DNA of 64,000 bases from Debaryomyces hansenii CBS767 (lineage: Eukaryota > Ascomycota > Pichiomycetes > Serinales > Debaryomycetaceae). The position numbers and the translations under genes are program-made. Where the stretch lies: positions 1,550,001-1,614,000 of the forward strand of contig NC_006049.2 of NCBI RefSeq assembly GCF_000006445.2, in the 5' to 3' direction. Positions 1 through 9,545 of this stretch are shown here, in pieces. Each line of letters opens with the position of its first letter. Within the stretch, counting starts at the first letter, position 1. The notes below the pieces were generated by a model, which saw only the letters and a program-made list of their open reading frames with translations, was not told the DNA's origin and ran no database searches.

Positions 1-1070
1 AAAGGGGAGTAATTGCTTCGTTTGGGTTCGACGAAGAGGCTTCCGGTGTTAGAGGGGCATCGAACTTGGGTAAATACCTTGAGAACACATTTGGGCGTGA
101 TTCTATTTACGCCATTATTGATGAAGGTCCAGGTTTAATGGAAGATCCTTTCAGTGGTCAGATTGTTGCCATGGCAGGTACTGGTGAGAAGGGCTACCTT
201 GACATCGAAGTCGAATTGACTGCTCCAGGTGGCCACTCTTCTATGCCTCCTGATCACACCACGATTGGTATCATGTCTGAAATTGGTTACCTCATTGAAC
301 GTGATCCTTTCCAGCCAATTTTGACCACAGAGAACCCAATCTTAAACTATTTGCAATGTGCAGCCGTACACAGTAAGAAGATGCCTAGTTTGACGAAAAA
401 GACTATTTTGAGAGCCGGCTTTGATAAGTTGGCTAATTCCAAAGTGTTGAAAAGCCTTCAAGCCAACAATATCACTAGGTACTTAGTTGAGACTTCGCAA
501 GCCCTTGATATCATCCAAGGAGGTGAAAAGGCCAATGCTTTACCTGAGGACGTTAAGTTACTTGTAAACCACAGGGTCGCTATTGAATCTAATTACGATG
601 AAGTCAAGGACCATTTCGCCGACCGTCTTATCCAAGTGGCCAAGGATCACGGTTTGGGATTAAATGCCTTCGGAAAGAAAATCATCCCAGACCTGCCAAA
701 AGGTAATTTGTACCTCAGGATTTTCAGCCAACCATTGAATCCTGCTCCCGTTTCTCCATTGAACGATAAGGTATGGGAATATCTTGCAGGTGTCACAAGA
801 CATATCTTCGAAGATTATGTATATCCAGATTTACCTTACCCAATTGTTTTGACTCCAGGTATGATGACAGGTAATACTGACACAAGACATTACTGGAACT
901 TAACTAGAAATATCTTCAGATATACTCCATTCTTCTCCAAAGATGTCATGCATGAAACAAATATTCATAGTGTCGACGAAAAATTAAGGTTTGACTCTCA
1001 CTTACAGCTTCTTGCTTTCTTCTATGAGTATATACAAACGGTAAATACGCCTAGTGCAGACAATAAGTAG
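1..1070 (+). CDS. Vacuolar carboxypeptidase S-like M20 peptidase, 5' end outside window
   Basis: This is the C-terminal part of a Gly-X carboxypeptidase (M20 zinc peptidase, CPS1 family) that releases C-terminal residues from peptides in the vacuole. The frame is open from base 3, so the gene begins before the window. The visible protein starts just before the catalytic Glu pair (FGFDEEASGVRG) and continues with DEGPG, the GEKG and GGHSS elements of the dimerisation domain, and HSVDEKLRFDSH near the end, where the last metal-binding His lies. The N-terminal membrane anchor and the HxD and GRGxxD metal motifs lie upstream and cannot be checked. It is closely similar over its whole length to the next gene, so the two form a tandem pair. 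I infer vacuolar delivery from the neighbour, not from this fragment. Confidence 0.88.
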   Translation, partial: RGVIASFGFDEEASGVRGASNLGKYLENTFGRDSIYAIIDEGPGLMEDPFSGQIVAMAGTGEKGYLDIEVELTAPGGHSSMPPDHTTIGIMSEIGYLIERDPFQPILTTENPILNYLQCAAVHSKKMPSLTKKTILRAGFDKLANSKVLKSLQANNITRYLVETSQALDIIQGGEKANALPEDVKLLVNHRVAIESNYDEVKDHFADRLIQVAKDHGLGLNAFGKKIIPDLPKGNLYLRIFSQPLNPAPVSPLNDKVWEYLAGVTRHIFEDYVYPDLPYPIVLTPGMMTGNTDTRHYWNLTRNIFRYTPFFSKDVMHETNIHSVDEKLRFDSHLQLLAFFYEYIQTVNTPSADNK

Positions 1071-1350
1071 TTAGAACGATAAATACATATTGGACATTTT
1101 TCACATCCAATCGTATCTTCTTCACATCCAATCATACCTTTTTGACTCCGCACTATCTCCTTTTGACTTGGCCTGCGAAGATCCATAGTTGAGCACTGAC
1201 AATCTATTTCACCTGCGGAAGATGGGGCCGTCGATTCTCCGAGATAGCCAAAGCAATCAAATATGCCATATATGGCAACTCCATCGGGGAGTTGCTGTAT
1301 ATAAATATAGAACAATTTCATGAAATTTGAATAATAAGGAAACAGTAAGG

Positions 1351-3138
1351 ATGTCTGAATTTCTGAGCAACGAAAAAAACGAAGCGGCACAAGCTAGAGC
1401 AGCTAGGGTTAATAGAGGAAATACTACATCATCAACGCAACTGTCAAACCAAGGTGCAAAATGGCTTATTTCTGGAATATTGGTATTATTTTTGTCAGTG
1501 ATATTTGTTAGTAGTAATGGGCTAGGACACTTGAAAATTGCATTACAATCGCCGAACGATTCGTCAATTTGCCCAATTTATGAACCAAAGGTCCCCCAGA
1601 CTTATTTGAACGATAAGTCAAAGGTGCACAATATTGTACATGATGAAAAATTCCGGTTACAATCGGTTAAAAAGTTATCTGGTGCGGTACAGGTTGATAC
1701 TCAGATCGGCGATAATCAACCAGATGTTCCCGACGCACCAGAACAATGGGTGCAATTTCAAGCATTCCACGATTATTTGGAGAAGACGTTCCCTACGGTG
1801 CATAAGCATCTTCAAGTTGATAAGGTTAACACTTATGGGTTAGTATTTACATGGAAAGGATCAAACAAGAACTTGAAGCCTTCTATGTTCATTGCGCATC
1901 AGGATGTGGTTCCAGTACAGAAGGAAACATTAAAGGATTGGACATATCCTCCTTTTGATAGACATTATGATGGTACATATGTTTACGGTAGAGGCGCGCT
2001 GGACTGTAAGAACCTGTTGATTGCTATGTTAGAGGCCCTTGAATTGTTGATTGCCGACAATTTCAAGCCTCAAAGAGGTATCATCGTGGCATTCGGATTC
2101 GATGAGGAGTCAATCGGTATCAGAGGAGCTGCAAATATCGCCAAACATCTTGAAAAGAAGTATGGCCATGATTCTATATATTCACTTATTGATGAAGGTC
2201 CTGGATTGACGCTTGATGCTGGCACAGGTCAATACATTGCTACTCCAGCTAACGGTGAAAAGGGTGATCTTAACATCCATGTGTTTTTGAGCGCACCTGG
2301 AGGACATTCTTCGTATCCACCAGATCACACAGCTGTTGGTATTATGGCTGAATTGAGTTATAATTTGGAAAATGATCCATATGAACCATTCTTGACATCC
2401 AAGAATCCTGTTTTACGTTACTTACAATGTTTGGCTGTTAATACTGGCGACAAGTTGCCAAAATTTACAAGAAAGGCTATCTTAAGAGCTGGATTTGATA
2501 AATTGGCTAATAGCAAAGTTTTGAAAATGTTGCTTAATAATCCAATGACTAACTACTTAGTTCGTACTACTCAGTCTCTTGACGTCGTTCAAGGTGGTGA
2601 AAAGGCTAATTCCTTACCAGAACACGTTAAATTAGTTATCAACCACAGAGTTGCTATCGAGACTCCATTTGAGGAAGTTGAGAAACATTTCTGTGGCCAT
2701 GTCGTTGAAGTCGCTAAGAAATACAATATAAGCGTTGAAGCTTTTGGCGAACAAGTTCATAGTGGTGACCCAAAGAACGGCCAATTCTCGGTTGTTGTTT
2801 ACCACAAAACACCTGCAGCACCCGTCTCTCCATCTAATGACACCGTCTGGGAATATCTTGCTGGTACTACAAGACACGTTTTCGAAGATGTTGTTTTCAC
2901 CAACTTAAGCTATCCAATAATGACGACCCCATTTAGTCTTACAGGTACTACTGATTCCAAGTATTATGCTAATTTAACGAAGCATATTTACAGATATACT
3001 CCAGGCTACCCAGCAGACTTCAAGGAAAATAAAATTCACAGTGTCGACGAAAAGGTACCTTTTGATTCTCATTTGCATGCATTAGCATTCTACTATGAGT
3101 ATATTCAAAATGTTGATACCCCAGACGCTGGCAATTAA
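1351..3138 (+). CDS. CPS1: Vacuolar carboxypeptidase S (Gly-X carboxypeptidase)
   Basis: Complete 595-residue M20 metallopeptidase. I take the ATG at 1351 because the open frame upstream of it has no other ATG. Residues about 37-60 form one hydrophobic segment after a basic, polar N terminus, matching the type II signal anchor by which Cps1 travels through the MVB pathway to the vacuole. Metal and catalytic elements are present: HQDVVPV (His183), GRGAxD (Asp218), DEES (Glu252/253), DEGPG, GEKG, GGHSS and a C-terminal HSVDEK. Residue 217 is encoded by CTG; Ser fits the family pattern better than Leu. The previous gene is its tandem paralogue, 280 bp away. The family's role is nitrogen salvage from peptides; the exact substrate of this copy is not known. 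Confidence 0.93.
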   Translation: MSEFLSNEKNEAAQARAARVNRGNTTSSTQLSNQGAKWLISGILVLFLSVIFVSSNGLGHLKIALQSPNDSSICPIYEPKVPQTYLNDKSKVHNIVHDEKFRLQSVKKLSGAVQVDTQIGDNQPDVPDAPEQWVQFQAFHDYLEKTFPTVHKHLQVDKVNTYGLVFTWKGSNKNLKPSMFIAHQDVVPVQKETLKDWTYPPFDRHYDGTYVYGRGALDCKNLLIAMLEALELLIADNFKPQRGIIVAFGFDEESIGIRGAANIAKHLEKKYGHDSIYSLIDEGPGLTLDAGTGQYIATPANGEKGDLNIHVFLSAPGGHSSYPPDHTAVGIMAELSYNLENDPYEPFLTSKNPVLRYLQCLAVNTGDKLPKFTRKAILRAGFDKLANSKVLKMLLNNPMTNYLVRTTQSLDVVQGGEKANSLPEHVKLVINHRVAIETPFEEVEKHFCGHVVEVAKKYNISVEAFGEQVHSGDPKNGQFSVVVYHKTPAAPVSPSNDTVWEYLAGTTRHVFEDVVFTNLSYPIMTTPFSLTGTTDSKYYANLTKHIYRYTPGYPADFKENKIHSVDEKVPFDSHLHALAFYYEYIQNVDTPDAGN

Positions 3139-3446
3139 ATACAAACACAATCTAGTCTGAATATCTAGAAGTATATATATATTGCAAATCATACAAAATT
3201 GAATGTTTTCTGATTTACTTTTATTCATAATAAACAAATATACGTAACTGGAGTAAATAAATGAATAGCCTAAAAATACAATATTTATAATAACAACACC
3301 TTTAACACATTTCGGGGCGAATGAAATTGCAGAATAAAATAGTTTGTTTGTTTCAATGTGATAGTTCTAACCTACGATGAAGTCGCCTTGACTTGTGTAT
3401 GAATATGCACTATGATTGGATCACCATCCTTAACACAACCGAATCA
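3139..3446. other. Intergenic, convergent 3' ends
   Basis: A+T-rich spacer between the CPS1 stop and the end of RPB10. It holds only A/T-rich tracts suited to 3'-end formation for both genes. I see no gene, RNA or repeat in it. Confidence 0.6.
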
Positions 3447-3665
3447 TTAATTAACATCTTTCTTTTCTAATGGATTGTAACGCAAGAATTTTTCAATCAA
3501 ATCAACATGGGTCAATACCATTCTTCTACAACAGTATCTTTGTAATTTCAATTTATCTAAAGCGTCACCTTCAGTCATGGTATCATCTTGTAAATACTCT
3601 AAGTATGTTTCCCATTTGTCACCAACAACTTTACCACACGAGAAACAACGAACAGGGATAATCAT
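3447..3665 (-). CDS. RPB10: RNA polymerase I/II/III subunit Rpb10 (ABC10-beta)
   Basis: A 72-residue protein of the usual length for Rpb10, the small zinc-binding subunit shared by all three nuclear RNA polymerases. The N terminus [12 protein letters not shown] is the family signature. The four zinc ligands are Cys7, Cys10, Cys45 and Cys46, the last two in RYCCRRM. The gene is intronless and complete. It is divergent from NAN1 across 214 bp that contain a TCACGTGA palindrome and a GATGAG (PAC-like) motif, which fits joint growth regulation of polymerase and ribosome-biogenesis genes. Confidence 0.97.
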   Translation of the reverse strand: MIIPVRCFSCGKVVGDKWETYLEYLQDDTMTEGDALDKLKLQRYCCRRMVLTHVDLIEKFLRYNPLEKKDVN

Positions 3666-3757
3666 TATAGATATTTAGTGGATGTATTCGTTTATTATCA
3701 AGGGTATTAATCTTCATTTAGAGAAAAAATTTCAATTTTTGAATTTGACTTATTTAT

Positions 3758-3778
3758 TCACGTGATCATCCTCATCGA
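3758..3778. promoter_or_regulatory. E-box TCACGTGA and PAC-like motif in RPB10/NAN1 divergent promoter
   Basis: TCACGTGA (3758-3765) is a perfect palindrome of the Cbf1/bHLH type. GATGAG lies on the minus strand at 3771-3776 and matches the PAC core except for the base before it. PAC motifs mark ribosome-biogenesis genes, and NAN1 is one; Cbf1 and Tbf1 sites are used at ribosomal genes in CTG-clade yeasts. The motifs are seen; their use is inferred. Confidence 0.45.
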
Positions 3779-3879
3779 TCACAAAATTGAATTTTTTTCA
3801 TGAATTTTGATTCTTACATTTAACATCCATCGGAAAGTTTTACTGTTAGATTGAACTTTCATATATAAGGATAGATATT

Positions 3880-6441
3880 ATGACAGTTTCATCGAGTGAC
3901 TGGTCATTGAACATGGCATCGGGCGGAAAGCCGGTGTCTTTACCATATTCGTCAGCATCAGCATCAGTATTCTCGCAAGATGGCCGCTACGATATAGTAA
4001 TCTTATCATACCAAGTAAGAGTTTACTTTGTTTCAACCCGCCAATGTATCAGAACAATAGATATAGACTTGAGTGATGTGACAGATGTCAAGTTAGATGT
4101 TTTAAATAGCAGTCACATTGTTCTTTTCAAAAGTTCAGGTGAAATTATTACACTCAACTGGAAAGACAAGATAAACCAACCAATAGTTTCCACCAGTAAT
4201 ATTGAGACGGAATGGCCAATATTATCGGTAGCAGCAATTAGAGGTGATGCATACTATGTTATAATTGGAAAAAAGGACAAAAAAGCTAGCGCATCTCCAC
4301 ATACTAGGTATGTTGTCAGAATCTCCAGAGACCAATTAAGTGTCATGAATCTAGCTGAAATTAATAACGTTACGAAGTACGCTATTTCGCCAGATAGTCA
4401 TAAATTAGCATTTTTAACTAGCAACAATGATACAATCGTTGTGGATTTGTCCAAACAAGACCAGAATGATGAGGAAGAGACAGACTATACAGAGTTATCC
4501 CAAGAAACCATCCCATTCATATATAAGTCACCTGTAACTTCGTTAGCAGTTTCAAATGACTCTGTGGTTGCGGTTGGTACTTCTGCAGGAGCTATTCAGC
4601 TTTTGTATGGTGGATTAACATCAGATAAGCCTCAGGGTTTATTGAAATGGCATATAGATCAAGTCAGAGCCTTACAGTTTACTCCCGACAATAATTATTT
4701 ATTGTCTGGTGGTATGGAGAAGGTGTTAGTTTTCTGGCAATTAGAAACAGGTAAAACTCAATTTTTACCTAGATTAAATGGCAGTATAGAAAGAATTTCC
4801 CTTGATAATAATAAAAATGATTATTATTCCTTGATGTTAAAGGTTTCATCTAGTGGATCCGATGTGGCTAATGACGAAGATACATATGAAATTTTGGTTT
4901 TATCGGCGGTGGATTTGGTATCTAGATTATCGATTAACAGTATCAGGCCTAAATTAGCCAATAATATCAAACAAACATTATTGAAAACAAAGAAGAAATT
5001 TGCTAAGTCTGAAACTACATTTGACAAATCAAAGCTTAAGCACGACTATACATCTATTTTTGAAATTCATCCAAAAACAAAGAATTTGTATTTCCCTAAT
5101 GAAGCTGTCATCCAAGCTTATGATTTGATTAAAAATGAACAAAGTTTTGTTCAGACTGCTGCTCCATTATTGTCAACAGGTAAAGTTAGATCTGAGAATA
5201 AGTTATTAGATCCAACTATCTCATTATTATCATTCACCCAAGATGGTCAATGGATGTGCACCTTTGACAGTATTTCTACATCAGAAGTTGACAACTTATT
5301 GTCTAAAAACGATAAACAATATGCTTTAAAGTTCTGGAAGTTTATTGAGTCATCCCCATCTAAAAATGATACAAACTCAACGAATAGTGTAAATAATAAA
5401 CAAGGTTATTGGGAATTATCGACAAAGATTATTGATCCTCATGGCAACTCTAATCCAATATTATCATTAACTCCAGCTCCATTATCATACCATCATGGTT
5501 TGGCATTTTTAACTGCTGATAACAAAGGTGGTTTAAGAATATGGAGACCTCGTATTCCAAAAGAGATTTATCAAACTGTTAAGCAGGGAAATAATAAATT
5601 ACAACAGACTGCTTGGACTTTGAGGAAATCCAAACCATGTGGTGCTTTAGTATCTGATGCTATTGATACATGTTGGTCAGATGATGGATCGGTTATTATA
5701 TTAGGACATGAATGTTCAATAACTACTTTTAACACGCAGACATTTGAAGAAATTCCTAATGATTCCTTCAGAGTACCGGCTCTTTCGGGCTCTAGAATCA
5801 GATCATTATCGATTTTAGATGATTATTTGATTGTTTTGTCAAAGACCAGAATTACATCGTTCAACTTATTGTCAGGCGAATCGACAGACTTAGTTGCAAA
5901 TGTCAATACTACAATTGGCGGGAAGAATTTAATTGCAATTGACCCAGTCAAGAAGTTAATTTGCTTGGGAGTTAATTACTATAGTAATAATGCGGATAAC
6001 TTTGGAATTAAATCAAAAATTTTAGTTTTCAAACCGGATGAGTTGACACCAGTACACGTTAGTCACCATAATCAAGGTATTTCATCTATTCGTCAATTTC
6101 ACTCATCATTCATTTTTGTTGATTTAGATTCAAGAATTGGAATAATCTCGTCCACTAACGACACTTTTGAATCATCTACTGAGTCGGTTCCAGAATCTGA
6201 TTTAGCTAACGATATGAACAACATGTTGCTCAATGCTCAAGCAGCAGCAGATGTTATGACTAATCGTAATGTTTCTTTCGGCAAGGCAAATGGTAAGCAA
6301 TTATCAGACGATTTGGAGACCGATGACAGTGTGCAGATTAATAGAGTGATAGACGTAAACACGTTCCAGCCAATGTTTGAGAACTTAGAAGGTGCTCAAA
6401 TTGACACATTGTTTGAACGTATTATGAAGATTATTAAGTAA
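3880..6441 (+). CDS. NAN1: U3 snoRNP / t-UTP WD40 protein Utp17 (Nan1)
   Basis: An 853-residue WD40-repeat protein matching Nan1/Utp17 (WDR75 in animals), a t-UTP subunit of the small-subunit processome needed for 18S rRNA maturation and for RNA polymerase I transcription in the nucleolus. WD-type blades are recognisable through both halves, for example the stretch around residues 255-290 (HIDQVRALQFTPD, LLSGGMEKVLVFWQLETGK) followed by FLPRL, a hallmark of this family. The C-terminal 120 residues are helical and polar, as in family members. The length is close to the S. cerevisiae protein. The start is the first ATG after a short leader. I recognise it from overall pattern, not from an alignment. 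Confidence 0.85.
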   Translation: MTVSSSDWSLNMASGGKPVSLPYSSASASVFSQDGRYDIVILSYQVRVYFVSTRQCIRTIDIDLSDVTDVKLDVLNSSHIVLFKSSGEIITLNWKDKINQPIVSTSNIETEWPILSVAAIRGDAYYVIIGKKDKKASASPHTRYVVRISRDQLSVMNLAEINNVTKYAISPDSHKLAFLTSNNDTIVVDLSKQDQNDEEETDYTELSQETIPFIYKSPVTSLAVSNDSVVAVGTSAGAIQLLYGGLTSDKPQGLLKWHIDQVRALQFTPDNNYLLSGGMEKVLVFWQLETGKTQFLPRLNGSIERISLDNNKNDYYSLMLKVSSSGSDVANDEDTYEILVLSAVDLVSRLSINSIRPKLANNIKQTLLKTKKKFAKSETTFDKSKLKHDYTSIFEIHPKTKNLYFPNEAVIQAYDLIKNEQSFVQTAAPLLSTGKVRSENKLLDPTISLLSFTQDGQWMCTFDSISTSEVDNLLSKNDKQYALKFWKFIESSPSKNDTNSTNSVNNKQGYWELSTKIIDPHGNSNPILSLTPAPLSYHHGLAFLTADNKGGLRIWRPRIPKEIYQTVKQGNNKLQQTAWTLRKSKPCGALVSDAIDTCWSDDGSVIILGHECSITTFNTQTFEEIPNDSFRVPALSGSRIRSLSILDDYLIVLSKTRITSFNLLSGESTDLVANVNTTIGGKNLIAIDPVKKLICLGVNYYSNNADNFGIKSKILVFKPDELTPVHVSHHNQGISSIRQFHSSFIFVDLDSRIGIISSTNDTFESSTESVPESDLANDMNNMLLNAQAAADVMTNRNVSFGKANGKQLSDDLETDDSVQINRVIDVNTFQPMFENLEGAQIDTLFERIMKIIK

Positions 6442-6574
6442 TAAAAAAGTACATAGCATTGTATAATCAAACGCAGTAAATTAAAAAGTTGTATATTAAT
6501 AAATTAAATAACATTCATCTCATTATTGACTATTACTACAGTTGTTAGTATATTAGTACCATTTTTCAATTTCA

Positions 6575-9292
6575 TTAGCTTCTCCAATTAAATAAGAAAG
6601 AATCGTTCGATTTTTTATTACTGTCTTCTTTATTTAAGTGATTAATCTTATTTCTTTGAATTGCCAAGACACCTTCAATTTTATTTAACGCCGATTCTAA
6701 TAAATCCTTTCTCTCTTGTAATTCAATATGCTTTTTAATCTTGGGATCTTCTTTAGCAAATACTTCAATTTCCTCTTTAGACAAATTATTGAAGAATTTC
6801 AAATCCAATTCTCTAGGGAAGTTATAATAAAAATCACTTAATAATTCAACGTTCAAGAACAATATTGCAGTGGACGTCAATTTTGTCGATGCTGCATCCA
6901 AAAATATCTCAGGACATTGATACTTATTTTCCTTCTTTTTGCACTTTTTAGAGTTCTTTACAAATTGATACCTCATCTTTAATAAAGATAATCTATCTTT
7001 CAAAAAGATAGCATCTTGTCCCCTTTGGATCAAGTTTGGCGAGAACCCTAATGCATCATTAGAGTTAAAGTCAATTTCGATTGTCTTTTGTTTATTTAAC
7101 TTCTCCAAGTAAGCAATGACTTGTTGTAACTTTCTACCTCCGATTTGTTTCTTTAACAGTCCAAATGCTTCGTCACATTGCCTCATTTCCTCTTTCAAAA
7201 GAGTGACAGCATTTTCACGACTTGCTTGCCATTCTCTATCTTCTATTTCAATTTCATATTTGTAAGGTTTAATGCAATTTTCTACTTGGTCGGCCGTAGA
7301 GAAGTATTTAGCACTCAAAACAGATTTAGCTGCGTCTCTTACTGCAGCCTTAGCCATTGGATGATTACGCAATTCAATATTATCAACCAAATTTTCGATT
7401 TCAGTTATAATAGCGTTTGTTACTAGACTTGTTGATAATCTACCAATGCCTAGTTTAGTTAAAGAATTTGTAGCTAAATCTAACTTTTTGTGCCAGTAGA
7501 CATCGTCATCAATATTGCTGATAGCTGATAATTCCCTTAAGTCAGGTTCCACACTTGAATGATTGTCTTTCAAGGAAAACGGTCTATTCCAATACCTCTC
7601 GGCTAATAAATCCAACACTTTTTGGTCAATTTCATTTTTCAATAGAGATCTCAATTCACGGCGAGAAAAATTTTGACTTAATTTTGTAGTTGATAACTTT
7701 AAAATATCAATGTTATTAGCCAAATACATTTGTGGTGTTAGAGGACGATCGTTGAATTCAACTTTGAACTGGTACGATGTTTCTTCCAATTCTTGTTGGA
7801 TAGCATAATGAGTTGGTTTCAACGAAGCGGCCATTGACTTTTCCAACACTTTCATTAATTTTTTCTTCAAGTTACGAGTACCATTTACTGTTCCAAAAAA
7901 TTCATCCTTATGTTCTTTCAAATAATTGTATTCAAAATTTTGCTGAGCCACAAAAGCTTGGTAACCTGTAAGCTGTTTACGGGAAAATATCCCACTAGAA
8001 TGTTTCACTGGACTAGGGGCCTTTGTAATCACACCAACATATCCCATTTTTAAAGGGTACTTTCTATTCACTAATATATTTCTTGCTCTTTCAGGCTCAA
8101 CTAAATCTAACTTAGTTACAACTCCAATAGTTCTTTCACCACGAGGATCGGCCATTTTAGCTGCTCTGAGAGCTGCTGAGTTGGCTAAATCTACATCGGC
8201 TGCAGAAATTGCCAAAATTATGTTTGGCGCTTCTAAATATCTATTGCATAGTTGCCTGATTCTTTGCTTCAATTCAATAGGTTGGTCAGCTGCTTCTATC
8301 TGAATATAGCCTGGCAAGTCAACCAAAGATAAATCAGGTACCCTTGGAGATCTGATAGTGATCTGGATTGGATCATTCGAAATACATTCCAGTTCAGGGA
8401 CAGCCATATTCAAATCAAAAAGAACCTTCTGTACTTGCTCAAAATCAGTCAAGTTATGCATTTTCAAGGCTGGAAATTCAGCCGCCTCTCCTGCCGCATC
8501 AGGCGTATTAATTAATGTTAATTCAATTGGTCTTCTAGTAACCATATTAGATCCTTTTGGTAAAAATTCTTGCCCGACAATAGATTCTAATACAGAAGAC
8601 TTACCACTAGATTGGGAACCAATCACAACTATAGATGGTAATCTTAAACTGTCCGAATGGTCGATTGTAGATAACAAATTTCTTATTTCAATCATTTGAC
8701 GGGTCAAGGTTAACATCTCGTCATCAGTTTCGTCATTGTCCAAGTCATCGTCGTCATCATCATCAATTAACGTTTGTTCATCTTCATCATCTGTATTATC
8801 ATCCTCTGCTGTTGTATCCGAATCCTCATCTGACGAAAATCCTACCGCTGCTGCTGTAGCACCCACCGCTGTAGCCGTGTCTCCGCTGTTACCACCCCCA
8901 TCTCCACCTGACGTCGCATTCTCTCCGCTGCCCACCCCCTTGAAGAAATCGCCAGTAGTACTGAAAAAACCATCAGTGAAATCCTTAATAGTAGATAACT
9001 TATCCTGGGCATAATTAGATGCCTGATCGACTTTGTAAGCAACGTACGAACCACCTGCAGCAAATGTACCGCCTATGTACGCTGGAACTTTTCCAGCCCT
9101 AGCTATGATCTTTATGAATCCGATGTTTCTTTTAGCCACCAATGATGCTGGATTTAAATGGTTCCTCGCATGGTGAGATGAATTATTGGTTAATATGGAA
9201 TAGCATCTGCTATTTACAGAGGAAGTATATCTACTCCATGATTGTGCGTTCCGCGATAATATTCGTGATTTTGATACCGTTCTAAGAAGCAT
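6575..9292 (-). CDS. MGM1: Mitochondrial inner-membrane dynamin GTPase Mgm1
   Basis: A 905-residue dynamin-family GTPase (OPA1 orthologue) that drives mitochondrial inner-membrane fusion and crista maintenance. The first 60 residues are basic and free of acidic residues, as in a matrix presequence. A hydrophobic segment at about 69-90 is the inner-membrane anchor. A second, Ala-rich weakly hydrophobic stretch (140-152) lies where rhomboid protease Pcp1 would cut to give the short form. A long Asp/Glu run (about 155-192) precedes the G domain: G1 GSQSSGKSS (225-233), G2 in MVTRRP, G3 DLPG, G4 TKLD. Stalk and GED-like helices fill the C-terminal half. Length equals that of the S. cerevisiae protein. 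The acidic linker is unusually long and low in complexity. Confidence 0.95.
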   Translation of the reverse strand: MLLRTVSKSRILSRNAQSWSRYTSSVNSRCYSILTNNSSHHARNHLNPASLVAKRNIGFIKIIARAGKVPAYIGGTFAAGGSYVAYKVDQASNYAQDKLSTIKDFTDGFFSTTGDFFKGVGSGENATSGGDGGGNSGDTATAVGATAAAVGFSSDEDSDTTAEDDNTDDEDEQTLIDDDDDDDLDNDETDDEMLTLTRQMIEIRNLLSTIDHSDSLRLPSIVVIGSQSSGKSSVLESIVGQEFLPKGSNMVTRRPIELTLINTPDAAGEAAEFPALKMHNLTDFEQVQKVLFDLNMAVPELECISNDPIQITIRSPRVPDLSLVDLPGYIQIEAADQPIELKQRIRQLCNRYLEAPNIILAISAADVDLANSAALRAAKMADPRGERTIGVVTKLDLVEPERARNILVNRKYPLKMGYVGVITKAPSPVKHSSGIFSRKQLTGYQAFVAQQNFEYNYLKEHKDEFFGTVNGTRNLKKKLMKVLEKSMAASLKPTHYAIQQELEETSYQFKVEFNDRPLTPQMYLANNIDILKLSTTKLSQNFSRRELRSLLKNEIDQKVLDLLAERYWNRPFSLKDNHSSVEPDLRELSAISNIDDDVYWHKKLDLATNSLTKLGIGRLSTSLVTNAIITEIENLVDNIELRNHPMAKAAVRDAAKSVLSAKYFSTADQVENCIKPYKYEIEIEDREWQASRENAVTLLKEEMRQCDEAFGLLKKQIGGRKLQQVIAYLEKLNKQKTIEIDFNSNDALGFSPNLIQRGQDAIFLKDRLSLLKMRYQFVKNSKKCKKKENKYQCPEIFLDAASTKLTSTAILFLNVELLSDFYYNFPRELDLKFFNNLSKEEIEVFAKEDPKIKKHIELQERKDLLESALNKIEGVLAIQRNKINHLNKEDSNKKSNDSFLFNWRS

Positions 9293-9473
9293 TTTCTAGC
9301 ATTTACCTCAGATAAACGCTCTTTGCCCTTTACGTAGAATTTATGAATGCAAATACGTTAAGTCCTATACAAGAAAGCATATGTAATGTTGTGGCGAGAT
9401 AATTCTAATAAATACAAAAAATATATCATCCTGCAGATAAGTTATAATATGAACTGAGAAGAAAAAAATTGCC

Positions 9474-9545
9474 TGCCTCCTGCCAGAATTGAACTAGCGA
9501 CCTTTGCATTACAAGTGCAACGCTCTACCACTAAGCTAAGAAGGC
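9474..9545 (-). tRNA. tRNA-Thr (anticodon UGU)
   Basis: A 72-nt cloverleaf on the minus strand without an intron. The acceptor stem GCCTTCT/AGGAGGC has one G-U pair, with discriminator A at 9474. The anticodon stem TTGCA/TGCAA encloses the loop CTTGTAA, giving anticodon UGU, which reads ACA (Thr). The T arm has a five-pair stem (one G-U) and the loop TTCAATT. A run of seven T residues on the transcribed strand (complement of 9462-9468) serves as the Pol III terminator. Confidence 0.96.

Noticed and set aside
8736..9014. Ser/Pro-rich open frame on the plus strand
   Set aside because: Antisense to the acidic linker of MGM1.
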